Shown: positions 1 through 11,060 of the stretch, in pieces
Position numbering within the stretch: position 1 is the first letter of the stretch
How the letters are laid out: each line of letters begins with the position of its first letter
NCBI GenBank assembly: GCA_032622095.1
Contig: CP136065.1
Location: 61,177,094 to 61,241,093 of the forward strand
Reading direction: 5' to 3'
Source: Siphonodentalium dalli
Taxonomy: Eukaryota; Mollusca; Scaphopoda; Gadilida; Siphonodentaliidae
Length of the DNA: 64,000 nucleotides
Notes under the pieces: model-generated
The model's database searches: none
Told to the model about the DNA's origin: nothing
What the model saw: only the letters and a program-made list of their open reading frames with translations
Made by a program: the position numbers and the translations under genes

Positions 1-128
1 TACCTTTAAGTTAGCATACAAATATTAGAATTAAAATATCAAGTTAGAGGTAAAATGTTAGGTTAAACTTTAAATGTTAAGTTAGAGTTAAAATATTAAG
101 TTAGAGTTAAAATAGTAAGTTAGAATTA
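1..128. repeat. ~19 bp AT-rich minisatellite
   Basis: Several imperfect copies of a unit close to TAAGTTAGAGTTAAAATAT run from the window edge to about base 128, so the array may begin outside the window. The copies differ by single substitutions and small indels. No coding potential is visible. Confidence 0.7.
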
Positions 129-138
129 TGACCCTTTC

Positions 139-179
139 GGCCCTCCATAGTGCACGTGTTTTCAGCGTTTCGGAGGGCC
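139..179. repeat. Short inverted repeat GGCCCTCC...GGAGGGCC
   Basis: Perfect 8 bp arms (139-146 and 172-179) separated by 25 bases follow directly after the minisatellite. This could be a small hairpin or the relic of terminal inverted repeats. Nothing further can be said. Confidence 0.4.
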
Positions 180-394
180 TATATACTGCAGAGTGTATAT
201 ATGTTCAACTTGTTTTGGTAGTCATGTTGCTTTGCCATTAAGTACTAATTATTTATTTTTCAGTGTAATAACATATGGGAGAGGGGTACCCTTAAGTGAG
301 TCAGTACTTGTCCTCCAATCCAATTGTCTGTATAAACATGTATGTGTTATATATCATGTTTTATCTAAATTGGACAAATAGATATGTTTAAACT

Positions 395-690
395 AAACTT
401 TAGTACATTTCCAGCAGTTGGAAATTTCATGCCTGACACATTAGTTGGACATTAATTTGACATCATATATAGGTTGGAATTGTTCTCATTGTTTGATTTT
501 TCAACCAGTAAAAGTTGGTAATTTTCCAATCTTAGGGTGTGTCAGGTTGGATATTTCGAAGGGGGTGCAAATGGAATTCTGCGAACCTGTGAGTTTGATG
601 TTTTGTTCAAGGGGGGGTGCAGTTGGCCGGAAATTTGACGGAGCACTCCCATGGGAAACCTCTAGCCACGTCCCTTGAACTTAATTGTAC
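395..690 (+). repeat. Dispersed repeat with inverted partner at 62.5 kb
   Basis: The stretch with recurring TTCCA(A/G)C and GTTGGA words, including a GACA...TTAGTTGGACAT segment and a CATATATAGGTTGGAA segment, resembles the reverse complement of 62530-62720. The alignment by eye is diverged but collinear over at least 70 bases. The element type is unknown. Confidence 0.4.
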
Positions 691-1468
691 GTGTGGTTAC
701 TTAATCAATAAATTGACTGACAGTTCCACTATATAGTCCTGAGATCATAGAATAAGCTTTACAACTGTTGTGTTTGTGACATTGGGAGATGCAGTTCACG
801 TGCGATCACAAGACCACAACATTAGCTCCATGGGCAAAGCTTTATTTTATGGCCAAAAAAATGCCTGTGTTCCTGCACTATACAGTGACTACTGTGCAAA
901 ACGACTGCATTTAACGAAACAAAACAATTTAGATATGAAATTGCTATAAGACTAGATCGTACATACGTGTATCTGATAATCCATCGATATCATATAATCC
1001 TATTATTTCTTGAATAAGAAGGAACATATAATATAAACGAACAAAGCAGAAGACATATCCATGCAGGTTCACGTGAATTCGGTCAATGGTGACGTATCCG
1101 CCGCATTTGAAATCGACATGCGTTCGGTCGGTATTTTAGGGATGGATTTATGAAATGAACATGATATGATGAAAGTGACAATGAAATTGACAAATCTTTG
1201 CTTCAAGTTCGCCATCAACCGAAGCGCTCCCCCAGCGTTACTATCAATAACATTATTATTTGGCTAATTTCAGTAATATTCCTCCCGTTTACACTCGATA
1301 GCACAGATTTGTCTCCGAATTTAAAATTCTTTGATATAGATCGTTTATATTCTGCAATAATTTGTACACAAGGAATGGATTCTTGTGTTTGATTGTGTTT
1401 TTAAACTCCGAGGTGGCGAAATCTCGGTTTGTTTACATTATGAACGTTTGAGTCCGTAATCGGAATCC
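691..1468. other. No feature seen
   Basis: AT-rich unique-looking sequence. I found no coding signal, clear repeat or palindrome. A few scattered ACGTG words are not organised. Confidence 0.5.
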
Positions 1469-1593
1469 GAATCTGGATTACCACGAGATTACGATTACGG
1501 TCTGTTCGTTTACTGATTCTGGTCTGTTCGTTTACCGAACCACGTCGTATGGGGACTAATCTGTAATCTGATTCTGATTCTGAATCCAGATTC
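1469..1593. repeat. GATTCTG/GATTACG-rich block with inverted ends
   Basis: GAATCTGGATT at 1469 is answered by AATCCAGATTC at 1583. Between them lie repeated GATTCTG, GTCTGTTCGTTTAC and GATTACG words. It looks like a small simple-repeat-derived foldback. Confidence 0.4.
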
Positions 1594-1722
1594 CCACCAA
1601 ATAACGACTCTGGGGTTAGTTTTGTCGAAATCCGAACCGTTCTCGAATATTGTACACAATTTTAGCTAATGTCACCCTTCGGGGTGGCAAATGACGTGCG
1701 GGAGGGATGTTTCTAGCATTGC

Positions 1723-1830
1723 TGGTGGGTGAATGAATGGATGCTTTATTGTAAAGACACACATTAATGTGTAACATGCATAACACATATACAACATTTT
1801 ATATACAATATGTACACAATAAATATGGGA
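1723..1830 (-). mobile_element. Possible LINE 3' tail, minus strand
   Basis: Read on the minus strand, the block contains an AATAAA-like stretch, ACAATAAAGCATCC, followed by an ATTCATTCACCC tail. A tandem ATTC tail downstream of a polyadenylation-like signal is typical of some non-LTR retrotransposon clades. The block at 52.92 kb has the same kind of end. No reverse transcriptase coding sequence is present, so this would be a strongly 5'-truncated copy. Confidence 0.3.
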
Positions 1831-2027
1831 CCCCTCCCTACAAACGTGTTGTTTGATTTTCTTTGTTACTTTTTTGCTTTTCTTTTAAAATATCGTGTGT
1901 ATATATAAATGTTATATTCTTCATTATGTTTTCAAATGTCCTTTGACTATCAGTTTACTATCAGTTTGAATTTTTGACCATGCAATGAGCTAATTCAGCT
2001 GCCTTCCACAAGGTATACAAATATTAA

Positions 2028-2235
2028 TTGTAATTAAAGGTATTCAATCCGATCAGACGGTCCCTTTATCATCAAGATACAAAAACAACAACATTTCTTC
2101 AAAATACGCTTTTGTTATCAGAATCGATTTATTGCGACAAAATAATGCTAACCACTGTCAACTAAACTATGGTATCAAATTTCCCAAAACTTGTTATTAA
2201 TCAACATTTTGTTCAACAAAATATGGCAGTCGTTT
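2028..2235 (+). repeat. Dispersed repeat R1, copy 1
   Basis: Starts near TTAAAGGTATTCAATCCGAT and contains CAGACGGTCCC, then an ACAACAACATTTCTTCAAAAT segment and a TCAACATTTTGTTCAACA segment. The same order recurs at 3625-3805 and 49975-50170. Its first ~60 bases recur inverted near 23.9 and 45.8 kb. Copies sharing mainly one end suggest a non-autonomous DNA transposon terminus, though the family is not identified. Confidence 0.6.
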
Positions 2236-2739
2236 CCGGTGCTATGGCTATTTTGCAATTTCATATACCAAAAACATACTACACAAGAAAAGAAGATGCA
2301 AACATCAGATCGTCCATGAATTATTTTACAAAAAATTAGTCACGTACATTGGGGAAATGTTATAAATTTAATATTAGAACTTCAAATATACTATCAAAAC
2401 GAGATGTCTGGTGTACTGGCGACCAAGCACATGGTAAGTACATGGCCAAATTACACCTAGATATGAAGCTTGATCGTGTATTTACAATTTGATAATTACC
2501 TATACTCATACATGCGGGCTATTTATGGTTTGCCTATTGATTCAAATAGTGACATCCAATACGCAGACGGGCAGATGCGGTCTGTAACGTATTCCAAAGA
2601 CGTTAATGGTGCAAAGAGTAAAATCAAAGGTGGATGCTGAGGTTCATGAAAAGAAATTCGGAAAAGAAAAGTTAGCTTATCTATAACCACAAATAACCAT
2701 ATGCAATTTGAGATATATCAAATAAAAGATGCTGCCTAT

Positions 2740-3300
2740 ATAAGCAAATGCAATAAAAGTACGTATACCCAACCCCTCGTAGAACGCTGCTGAATACACA
2801 TGAGAACATACACATGCAATGATCAAACCGACCCGAAAGTTTTGCATACAATATAAGTACACGTACACACCAACTCTCTATGACGATGTGATCAGTCTTG
2901 GTGACAAATACATGAAATAATCAAATAGACCGAACAGTGTCTCGTGCAATATAAGTACGCACACCCTAGCCCCATATCGCCACGTCTCTAAACGGGACCT
3001 ATTGTGACATGTGAAAACATGCACATGAAATGTTCAAAAAGACATGGTCCCATGCAATAGAAGTGCGTATATACACGCCAATCCGATGGCACCGCGTACC
3101 TACATCTAACCAGTCGTGAGAACATGCACATGAAATTGTCAAACAGACCCGGCAGTGTCACGTATAATAATATTAGAAAAAAGTACTTACGTGCACCCAA
3201 CCGCCTGTCCCTACATGATTGTGATGGCCAGACGTGAAAACATGCACATGACATATTCAAATAGACCCGATAGTGTCCCATACAATATAAGTATATAAAC
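2740..3300. repeat. Diverged tandem repeat, ~110-130 bp unit
   Basis: About five degenerate copies share GAACATGCACATGAAAT, CAAATAGACCC, CAGTGTC and ACAATATAAGTAC words in the same order. The minus strand stays open across parts of the array and spells a loosely repeated Tyr/Cys-rich peptide. Unit lengths are not conserved modulo three, so this is a repeat effect and not a protein. Confidence 0.6.
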
Positions 3301-3624
3301 ATATTTCCTTTACTAAAGGTCAGTAATAATATTAACTATTCTAATTTTAATTAACTATTTGCTTCTTCTCATCGTATAAACTCGCCACTCCCTTCCGTCC
3401 ATGTACAAAATATTTACTTCATTTCACGTCACAAACTTCATTTAAAATACTCATTAAGTGGTTACCAAGAACAAGTATACACGAGAGAGATATTTATTAA
3501 CATGTAACGTATATACCGTGTACTTTAGTAGAACACGTTATTTAATACATCATAAATTGTATCAGATTAAAAAATTTCCCGAGTTATAATCCCCCTTAAA
3601 TTATGGCAAAGCGAAAGTAAAGGC
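3301..3624. other. No feature seen
   Basis: AT-rich sequence between the tandem array and the second R1 copy. I see no structure in it. Confidence 0.4.
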
Positions 3625-3805
3625 ACTTAAGCCGATCAGACGGTCCCCATATCATCAAGATACAACAACAACTACATTTCTTCAAAATAGGCTTTAGTTA
3701 TAAGAATCGATTTATTGCAACAAAAATTACCACTGTCAACTACGGTATCAAATTTCCCAAAACTTGTTATTTATCAACATTTTGTTCAACAAAATATGGC
3801 CGTAT
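3625..3805 (+). repeat. Dispersed repeat R1, copy 2
   Basis: Collinear with 2028-2235: CCGATCAGACGGTCCCCATA, CATTTCTTCAAAATA, the GAATCGATTTATTGCA segment and TCAACATTTTGTTCAACA all occur in order. The two copies are in direct orientation about 1.6 kb apart. Confidence 0.6.
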
Positions 3806-3889
3806 TATAACTTAAGTATCACGTGATTTTACCGTATTACCACTTGATTTTAGAGTTGTCCATCTTCATCCGCAATTGTGTCCGAGACC

Positions 3890-5035
3890 GTTCGTTTGAC
3901 AGAGTTTTTCTGGGCCACATATAATTGCACATCTGGAGAAATAACGAACTTCAAAAAGTCGTGCATGGGGGGTCAAAATAGCACTTTTTATTACAAAATC
4001 GGCTGCGTAGCCAGAACCGTGGCTACCAGGGAATCCTTGCATTTTCGTGCGGTGCCACCCAGCGGGCATCTATAGGACGCGACCACAGAGCCCCTGAAAG
4101 TCGGGCATGGGGAGTCAAAATAGCACTTTTAGCTACTAAATCGTTTGCGTATATAGCCAGATCCATAGCGGCCACCCGGGAAACTTTGCATTTTCGAACG
4201 GCTGCGTAGCCAGAACCATAGCGCCCACCCGCAAATCCTTGCATTCTCGTGCGGTGCCACTCTGTGAACGTCTATAGAGCAGGTACGCGACCATATAGCC
4301 CCTTCCATATTTTCTAAAATTGGGCTGAAGTCGTGCACGGTGTTCAAAATTGCACTTTTTTTTACTAAATCGGTTGCGTGGCCAGAACCATATCAGTGGC
4401 AAGGGAATCCTTGCATTTTCGTGACGTGCCACCCAGCGGGCATCTATAGGACAGGGACGAGGTCATATATATATATATATATATAGCCCCTTCCATATTT
4501 TCGAAAATTGGGCTGAAGTCGTGCATGATTTGGGGGGGGGTCAATGTAGCACTTTTTGTTACAAAATCGTAGCAGAACCATGGCGGCCACCAGGGAATCA
4601 TTGCATTTTCGTGCGGTGCCACCCAGTGGGCATCTATAGGACAGGGACGCGACCACATAGCCCCTTCCAAATTTTCGACAATTGGGCTGAAGTCGGGCAT
4701 GTGGGGTCAAAATAGCAATTTTAGCTATTAAATCGGTTGCGTAGCCAGAACCATAGCGGCCACCCTGGAAACTTTGGATTTTCGAGCGGTGACAACCGGT
4801 GGGCGTCTATATATCGAGCAGGCACGCGGCCATATGTAGCACATTCCAATTTTAATATTGGGCGTCCCTGTCCTATAGATGCCCGCTGGGTGGCACCGTA
4901 CGAAAATGTAAGGATTCCCTGGTGGCCGTCATGGTTCTGCTCCGCAGCCGATTTTGTAACAAAAATGATATTTTGACCCCCCCCCCCCCCCACCCTTTCC
5001 ATGCACGAATTCGGCACGAATAGAAGGGGCTATAT
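3890..5035. repeat. ~185 bp tandem array with inverted last unit
   Basis: Roughly five units carry GCCAGAACCATAGCGGCCAC, CATTTTCGTGCGGTGCCACC, GGGCATCTATAGGACAGGGA, a CCCCTTCCATATTTTCGA segment and GTCAAAATAGCACTTTT. The last copy, about 4860-5035, is in reverse orientation, which gives the array a foldback end. It contains a (TA)n run at 4464-4484 and a run of about 15 C near 4977. Frequent open frames are by-products of the repeat. Confidence 0.75.
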
Positions 5036-5131
5036 TACCTCGTCCCTCTCCTGATACATATGATTTAATCGGAAATAATACGAAGTGGATTTTGCGTCGG
5101 ATTTCCGGCTTGTTGCCTACATATGGCGGTA

Positions 5132-5582
5132 GGTTACACTGGTGTAAATGTTTTCCATAGGCCTCAGTGCTAACGTTTTAGCGTATAGTGTTGGCAATAT
5201 AAATGTTGGGTCCAAAATTTTCTTTAAATCTGAAAAATTGACATTTTGGGAAACTTTTTACACAAAAAAATCATGTCTGTCTAGCAGGGAATTCGCCTTT
5301 AAATCTTATGTTTTCGTAACTAGTGTCAGAACCGCATAAAAAAATACAGTCATATTTTAGACCACACCAAAAAATTCAAACTTCACTACAAAGGGTTAAT
5401 TACTGTGCCAATTGTTATTTTACCTATGGGAAATCATAGGGAAGAGGTGTGATGATTTTTTTATGTGAAAAGCACACAAGGCTATTGACCAATCAGGGCC
5501 CAGTGTCTATTTTATTCTCTCCTATATATTCCTCCCGCATCCGCTAGATGTCGCTCGGAACCTTATTTACACCAGTGTAACC
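5132..5582. mobile_element. MITE with ~18 bp TIRs and GGTA flanks
   Basis: GGTTACACTGGTGTAAAT at 5132 is matched inverted by ATTTACACCAGTGTAACC ending at 5582. The 451 bp interior is AT-rich and non-coding. GGTA lies directly outside both ends, consistent with a 4 bp target duplication. The right flank is itself a GGTACC minisatellite, which weakens that inference. No transposase is present. Confidence 0.6.
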
Positions 5583-5730
5583 GGTACCGACTACCTGCAC
5601 GGAATATTTGCCATCATGTTGGTACTGGGTTGCCTGTACCGGCCGGTGCCGGTAGACTGTTGGCATGCCGGTGCCAGCACTGCCGGTATGAACCAGAATG
5701 TGGCCGGTACCGGCCGGCACCGGCATGTCT
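5583..5730. repeat. GC-rich GCCGGTACCGGC minisatellite
   Basis: Degenerate copies of GCCGGTACCGGC and TGCCGGT words, many self-complementary, abut the MITE. The composition contrasts with the AT-rich surroundings. Confidence 0.6.
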
Positions 5731-6641
5731 ACTGGGATGTGACACGTTATTAAAGGATGAAATCTTGTTTGTTTGATTTGTACATCATATCTAAATAATT
5801 TAAACTGGTGAATTAATGGGGGAATGGCATTTTGTGAGTGGTAAATTTATTTAACTAGCTGCTGCAGTTCTGGGTTTTTTCAGATAACATTTGACTGTGG
5901 TATAGCCCTGTCAAAAACACATAGGGGATATATTTTTAAAAGTAAACACATGACCAATGATTTTTCATGCATTTTCGTGATCAACTGGTGTCAATCTAGC
6001 TGGGTAAACATCACTGGAGTGGCATGCAGGCTTAAATTCGGTGAATTTGGCTGAAACGATAACACTGTCGTCTGTGGGAAACCACTGTTCGGTGATTCCT
6101 GTATGTAGGTGCCGAACGCAAAGCTGCGTATAGCTATCCGAGAGCGATAACTCTATAAGAACAACGCCCCTGGTCTTCTTGGTCTATTTTGAGAAACCGA
6201 AAATGAATTCACGCAGTTATCAACGTTACTTCCTGGTTTTGATATGTGCACACTCAAGAACAATGTAAAGTGATTGTTCTGATGTACCGTGACTATCTAT
6301 GGTAAGTTCAAAATTATCTTCAAAGTTGCAAACCCATGTTAGCTACCTCATTAGTTCATGCCACGAATCTCTACTCCAGCTACGCCACACCCGTAGAGAT
6401 CATATTCCAACAGTATAACACATGGGAACTGTTTTATGCATGGTATATTGTGCAACTATGCATAGTCATCACTCATCGTCCATCCATCCATCCGTCGATC
6501 AACAATTCTTCAAGCGTCTAGCTTCTCCATAACAACATAACCAAATGTGTTCATATTTTTTTTGTCAGGCCGCCAAATATCCCCGGTGGTGAAAAATAAC
6601 AGATTTCAAAAATCGATATCTAATAACTCTGAGCTTTGAGG
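5731..6641. other. No gene seen; minor repeat words
   Basis: AT-rich sequence. A CATGCCACGAATCTCTACT word near 6358 recurs near 56.68 kb and, degenerate, near 32.39 kb. A short CATC run lies near 6480. No coding signal is visible. Confidence 0.4.
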
Positions 6642-6821
6642 CACCCGATCCGCATAGACTTATCAGATATAAATACGTAATGACGGAAATTCTTTACCAT
6701 CTATAGATACGTAAGTGTGGACCGTATACGCCTATCGAGCCCACTATTACTATTTATATCTCTTAATGATGGTCTGATCACGGGCCCACCATTATGACAT
6801 ATAGAACACTAATTGTAACCT
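6642..6821 (+). repeat. 180 bp repeat, near-identical to 56.0 kb (inverted)
   Basis: The block from CACCCGATCCGCATAG to CTAATTGTAACCT is present almost base for base as the reverse complement of 56023-56203. I count about two substitutions by eye. The similarity stops abruptly at both ends. This is far better preserved than most other repeats here. Confidence 0.85.
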
Positions 6822-7146
6822 TATCCAGAGTCCATTATGTTTATCTATAAAACTGTAATAAAACCCAACCGATAGTTTTGTGTGTATAGCGTTTATGGTC
6901 ATTGCCTTGTGTGTGTAGGGGTGGGCAATATCGGCATCTCTATGCATTGAAGTGTGCATATCTATACTAGTTAAAGACTGGGTATGAGGTATAAACGAAT
7001 CGATGCATGGATGTTTTTAAATGAATGGTTGAAAAGGACCCGTTTTGAGTACACGTCTTAAACTGATATACAGTACCAATATCGACATCAAATTAAAAAA
7101 AAATGTTGCGTATTTCCATGAAATCTTACGCGTGTATGCTTCCCAA

Positions 7147-7538
7147 TCTCATATATATTTTGAAGACCTCTGTTTGTTTGTCTGTCTGTCTGTCTGTCTG
7201 TATGTCTGTCATTGATACAAATCTACGATTCTCGACCGATCGGGACGAAACTTGGTACGTGTGTGTAGTTTGACCAGGCGGTCGTCGTTGTCGTATTGGC
7301 GAGCCCGTGCGGCGCCCGATTCGCGCATGCGCAGACGAGATCTCGGAAACGGGTGGAGCTTTCGACTTGAAAATTGCTATGTGAATGTATCTTGCCCCGG
7401 ATACGAATTTTATCGGGTCGCCGAGCCCGTGCGACGCCAGCTTCGCGCATGCGCAGACCAGATCTCGGAAACGGGTGGAGCTATCGACTTGAAATTTGGA
7501 TTTTGAATAGCCCGGACAACGTCGGGCTCATCGGCTAG
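7147..7538 (+). mobile_element. Non-autonomous Helitron, tandem copy 1
   Basis: The 392 bp element begins TCTCATATATATTTTGAAGA after an A. It carries a (GTCT)n run, a segment with the core GACGAAACTTGGTACGTGTG, and two copies of a 122 bp repeat containing CGCGCATGCGCA. It ends with the hairpin AGCCCGGACAACGTCGGGCT, six bases, then CTAG before T. A TC start, a 3' hairpin, a CTRR end and an A/T insertion site are Helitron hallmarks. No Rep/helicase is present, so it depends on an autonomous partner. Confidence 0.8.
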
Positions 7539-8099
7539 TCTCCTATATATTTTGAAGACCTCTGTATGTCTGTCTGTATGTATGTATGTATGTATGTATG
7601 TATGTATGTCATTTATACAAATCTACGATTCTCGACCGATCGGGACGAAACTTGGTACGTGTGTGTAGTTGGACCAGGCGGTCGTCGTTGTCGTATTGGC
7701 GAGCCCGTGCGGCGCCCGCTTCGCGCATGCGCAGACGAGATCTCGGAAACGGGTGGAGCTATCGACTTGAAATTTTCTATGTGAATGTATCTTGCTCCGG
7801 ATACGAATTTTATCGGGTCGCCGAGCCCGTGCGACACCAGCTTCGCGCATGCGCAGACGAGATCTCGGAAACGGGTGGAGCTATCGACTTGAAATTTGGT
7901 ATGTGTATGTATATTGCCCCGGATACGAATTTTATCGGGTCGCCGAGCCAGTGCGACGTCAGCTTCGCGCATGCGCAGACGAGATATCGGAAACGGGTGG
8001 AGCTATCGACTTGAAATTTGGTATGTGAATGTATCTTGCCCCGGATACGAATTTTATCGGGTCGCCGAACCCGTGCGAAGCCAGCTTCGCGCATGCGCA
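7322..8099. promoter_or_regulatory. Six NRF1-consensus palindromes in Helitron cores
   Basis: CGCGCATGCGCA, an exact match to the animal NRF1 consensus YGCGCAYGCGCR, occurs at 7322, 7444, 7722, 7844, 7966 and 8088. Spacing within each element is exactly 122 bp. That the sites are bound is an inference. Confidence 0.35.
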
Positions 8100-8248
8100 T
8101 ACCAGATCTCGGAAACGGGTAGAGCTATCGACTTGAAATTTGGTTTTTGAATAGCCCGGACCATCGACGTATATTGTATAGATCGATCCCCGGACAACGT
8201 CGGGCTGGGTAGAGCTATCGACTTGACAACGTCGGGCTCATCGGCTAG
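7539..8248 (+). mobile_element. Non-autonomous Helitron, tandem copy 2
   Basis: Starts TCTCCTATATATTTTGAAGA immediately after the CTAG of copy 1. It has a (TATG)n microsatellite, then four 122 bp core repeats, each with the sequence CGCGCATGCGCA (7722, 7844, 7966, 8088). The 3' end shows hairpin material twice before GGGCTCATCGGCTAG. The array is open in several frames on both strands because it is CpG-rich and stop-poor. A 122 bp unit cannot keep one frame, so no protein is inferred. Confidence 0.8.
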
Positions 8249-8887
8249 TCTATTATATATGATGGGAAATTTGTCTGTGTGTGTGTATGTCTGTCTGTCT
8301 GTTCGCGATGGACTCGAAAACGGCCGAACCGATTTCGATGAAACTTGGTATGTGGGGGTACTTTCGGCCGGGGAGTGGCATGGGCCTATTAATTTGCCCG
8401 TGAGACGTGACCTTGACCTTGAAATCGGGTCATTTCCAGGTCGAACGCCCGAGTATCACGTGATTTCGATGAAAATTAGTGTCTGGGGATACTTTCGTAT
8501 GGGGAGTATCATAAGCCTATTCGTTTGCCCGTGCGACGTGACCTTGACCTTGAAATCGGGTCAATTCAAGATCAAATCGCGAATTTTTATGGAATTTTGA
8601 CGGAATTTGATACATATGGTAACTTTTTTCCACTGGGTGTTTTGGACGGGTCAAATCGTGACCCCGATCTGACATTGACCTTCAAAATTATCAATTCGTG
8701 GTCAAATCGGGTAAAACCGGATGGAGGTACTTTTGTCGGGTACTTTTGCCTGGGCAGTGTTTTGGACGGGTCAAATCGTGACCCCATCTGACCTTGACCT
8801 TCAAAATGGACAATTCAAGGTCAAATCGCGCAATTCGCCGAAAAGCAGAGGGGAAACAGCCCGGACGAAGTCGGGTCCACCTGCTAG
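8249..8887 (+). mobile_element. Non-autonomous Helitron, tandem copy 3
   Basis: Starts TCTATTATATATGATGGGAA directly after the previous CTAG and ends with hairpin CCCGGACGAAGTCGGG, TCCACCTG and CTAG. It is a different subfamily: the interior has a (GTCT)n run, the core GATGAAACTTGGTATGTGGG, and repeated TGACCTTGACCTTGA and TTCAAGGTCA words. Related copies lie at 17031-17796 (minus) and 25710-26556. Confidence 0.8.
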
Positions 8888-8987
8888 TTACGATATAAAA
8901 TATGAGATTAAGGAACACGGACAACAAAGATTAGTTCCATTCCTTATTCAAAAGTTGTATAAGGTAAAACAAAGGGTATTATATGGT

Positions 8988-10635
8988 GCCCACAATGTAC
9001 CCCCCCCCCCCCCTACGCACCCACCCCGATCTAAAAATGCCGTCATCCAGAGGGATTCAAATAGGGCACCAATGTAATTTCTCGGGCCCTTAACCGATTT
9101 AGGTCAAATAAAGGATGCTATAGTTTGCACCAAATCACTCTTTCCAAACACCCCACCCTCATCCAAAAAATGGCCGCCGTCCAGATGAGTTCATATAGGG
9201 TACCCTTGTCATTTCTCGGCCTCGACCGATTTAGGTCAAACAAAGGGCGTTGTATAGTGGCTCCCAAGCCAATCTAAATATTTACCTCATTCAACCCCCG
9301 ATTCAAAATGGCCGCTGTCCAGAAGAGTTCAAATATGGTACCCATGCCATTTCTCGGCCCCTTGACCAATCTAGGTCAAACAAAGTGTATTGTATGGTGA
9401 CCCCATAGCGGTGTTGTAGGATGACTCACAAGCCTATCTAAATATGCACCTACCTGATCTAAAATGGACGCCCTCAAATAGGTAGGGGTTCAAATAGGTA
9501 GGCCTACTCATGCATCGGTCCTTTGACCGGTATATGTCAAACAAAGGGTGTTGTAGAGTGGCCGCCTAGCCGATCTTAATATTCACACCACACCGATCCA
9601 AAATGGACGCCACCCGGATGGGTTCCAATATGGCATAGGTCCCTTGGCAGATTTATGTCAAATAAATAGCGTCCAGGGTGTCCTACAATCAAATCTTTGC
9701 AGTGTTTGCACACACCCCAACCTGGTCCAAAATGGCCGCCACACAGAGGGGTTCAAATAGGGTACATATATATGCAATTTCTCGTCCTCTTGGTCGATTT
9801 AGATCAAACAAATGGCGTTGTATGATGGCCCCGGCCAATTTAAATATTCACCCCATTCATCCCTTCCAGATTCAAAGAATCAAGAGGAGTTCAAATACGG
9901 CTCCCATGGCCATTTACCCGATTTAGTTCAAATAAAGGATGTTGCGTATGGCCCCAATCCAATCTAAATATTCACCTCGTTCACCCGACCCCAGTCTAAA
10001 ATGGCCGCTGTCCAGATGGGTTCAAATTGGGCACCATGTCAACCCTAGACCCTTAATCGATTTAGGTTTCATAAACCTATATCCAATAATAGGTTTTGTG
10101 TGGTCCTCTTTCTAATTAACCCGACGAACCCACTTCCATCTAAAATGGCCGCCATCCAATGGATATCAGATAGGGCACTCGTGCCATTTTTTTCGTTTAA
10201 TGTCAAACAAATGGTGTTTTAGGATGACCCCTATCCGATCTAAATATTCACCCATGCATCCTGATCCAAAAATGGCCGCCGTCCAGTGGGGTTCAAATAG
10301 GCCACTCGCGCAATTTATTGGCCGATTTAGGTTAAACAAAGGGTGTAATTGTAGGGTGGCCCTAAGCCGATCTAAATATTCACCACACCACGATCCAAAA
10401 TGGCCGCCACCCAGAGGGTTTCAAATGGGGCATATATGCCGTTTATCGGCCCTTGACCGGTTTAGGTCAAATAAAGGGCATTGTTATGAGTTCCCTTCAA
10501 TGAACTCGTCATACATCCCACACACCCCATCCCGATCCAAAATGTCCGCCGTCCAGAGGGGTTTGAATAGGGTGCCCATGCCATTTCTCGGCCCCTTGAC
10601 CGATTTATGTCAAACAAAGTGTGTTGTATGATGAT
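8988..10635. repeat. ~125-155 bp satellite array
   Basis: About eleven or twelve diverged copies carry, in order, CCGATCCAAAATGGCCGCC, GTCCAGAGGGGTTCAAATAG, GGTACCCATGCCATTTCTCG, GACCGATTTAGGTCAAACAA, AGGGTGTTGTATGGTG and CCGATCTAAATATTCACC words. A run of 13 C precedes the first copy. Small indels make unit length vary, and open frames across it are by-products. Confidence 0.85.
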
Positions 10636-10649
10636 CCACTTGTAGACCC

Positions 10650-10800
10650 AAATACAAGTGGGCGTTCCCATATATGGGAAAATAATTGCGCAAATGAGTT
10701 GTGCTGAAGCGCAATTGATTGCGCTGCAGTCCAATTCAATTGCGCTTCATCAATTGCACTGAAGCGCAATTGAATTGCGCTGAAACGCAATTATTAATAT
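10650..10800. repeat. Palindromic minisatellite GCGCAATTGAATTGCGC
   Basis: Successive copies of GCGCAATTG / CAATTGCGC joined by CTGAA or TTCA spacers form overlapping short palindromes (for example GCGCAATTGAATTGCGC near 10764). It sits inside the surrounding satellite, which resumes around 10845-10935. A similar arrangement with another core lies at 31840-31995. Confidence 0.75.
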
Positions 10801-10844
10801 ATGTGAATTTGGCCTCCCATAGTTACATTGTGCCCCCTTCCGCC

Positions 10845-10935
10845 TCCCACAAGGAACTGTTTTCACACCCCATAACCCTATCCCAATCCAAAAATTGCCG
10901 CCATCCAGGGGTTCAAATGGGCACATATAGACTAC
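10845..10935. repeat. Single further satellite unit
   Basis: CCCAATCCAAAAATTGCCGC with CATCCAGGGGTTCAAATGGG matches the core of the 9.0-10.6 kb satellite and follows the palindromic minisatellite. The minisatellite therefore lies within the array. Confidence 0.6.
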
Positions 10936-11060
10936 CGTAAGCCGGAATCTAACGAGTGAAGAAAGTCTACCAGAATCAGTTATCGGCTTGCCATAATATT
11001 TATTTGAGACGTCATGGACGCTGGGTGAGCTTGTCAACATCAGAATCGGCGATTTACCAG

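Noticed and set aside
2028-3805. Two direct R1 copies as LTRs of a retrotransposon
   Set aside because: The copies are diverged, lack TG...CA ends and target duplications, and enclose a tandem array with no gag-pol signal. R1 also occurs alone elsewhere.
4999-5020. GAATTCGGCACGA resembling a cDNA library adaptor
   Set aside because: The surrounding bases align with a degenerate, inverted unit of the local tandem array, so the match is best explained by chance divergence and not vector contamination.
7586-8014. Open frame of 142 codons with a repeated Arg-rich peptide
   Set aside because: It lies in the 122 bp Helitron cores. The unit is not a multiple of three and several frames on both strands are open, so the openness is compositional.
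10200-10631. Open frame of 143 codons
   Set aside because: It spans several units of the ~140 bp satellite, whose indels would break any true frame. The repeats are non-coding.
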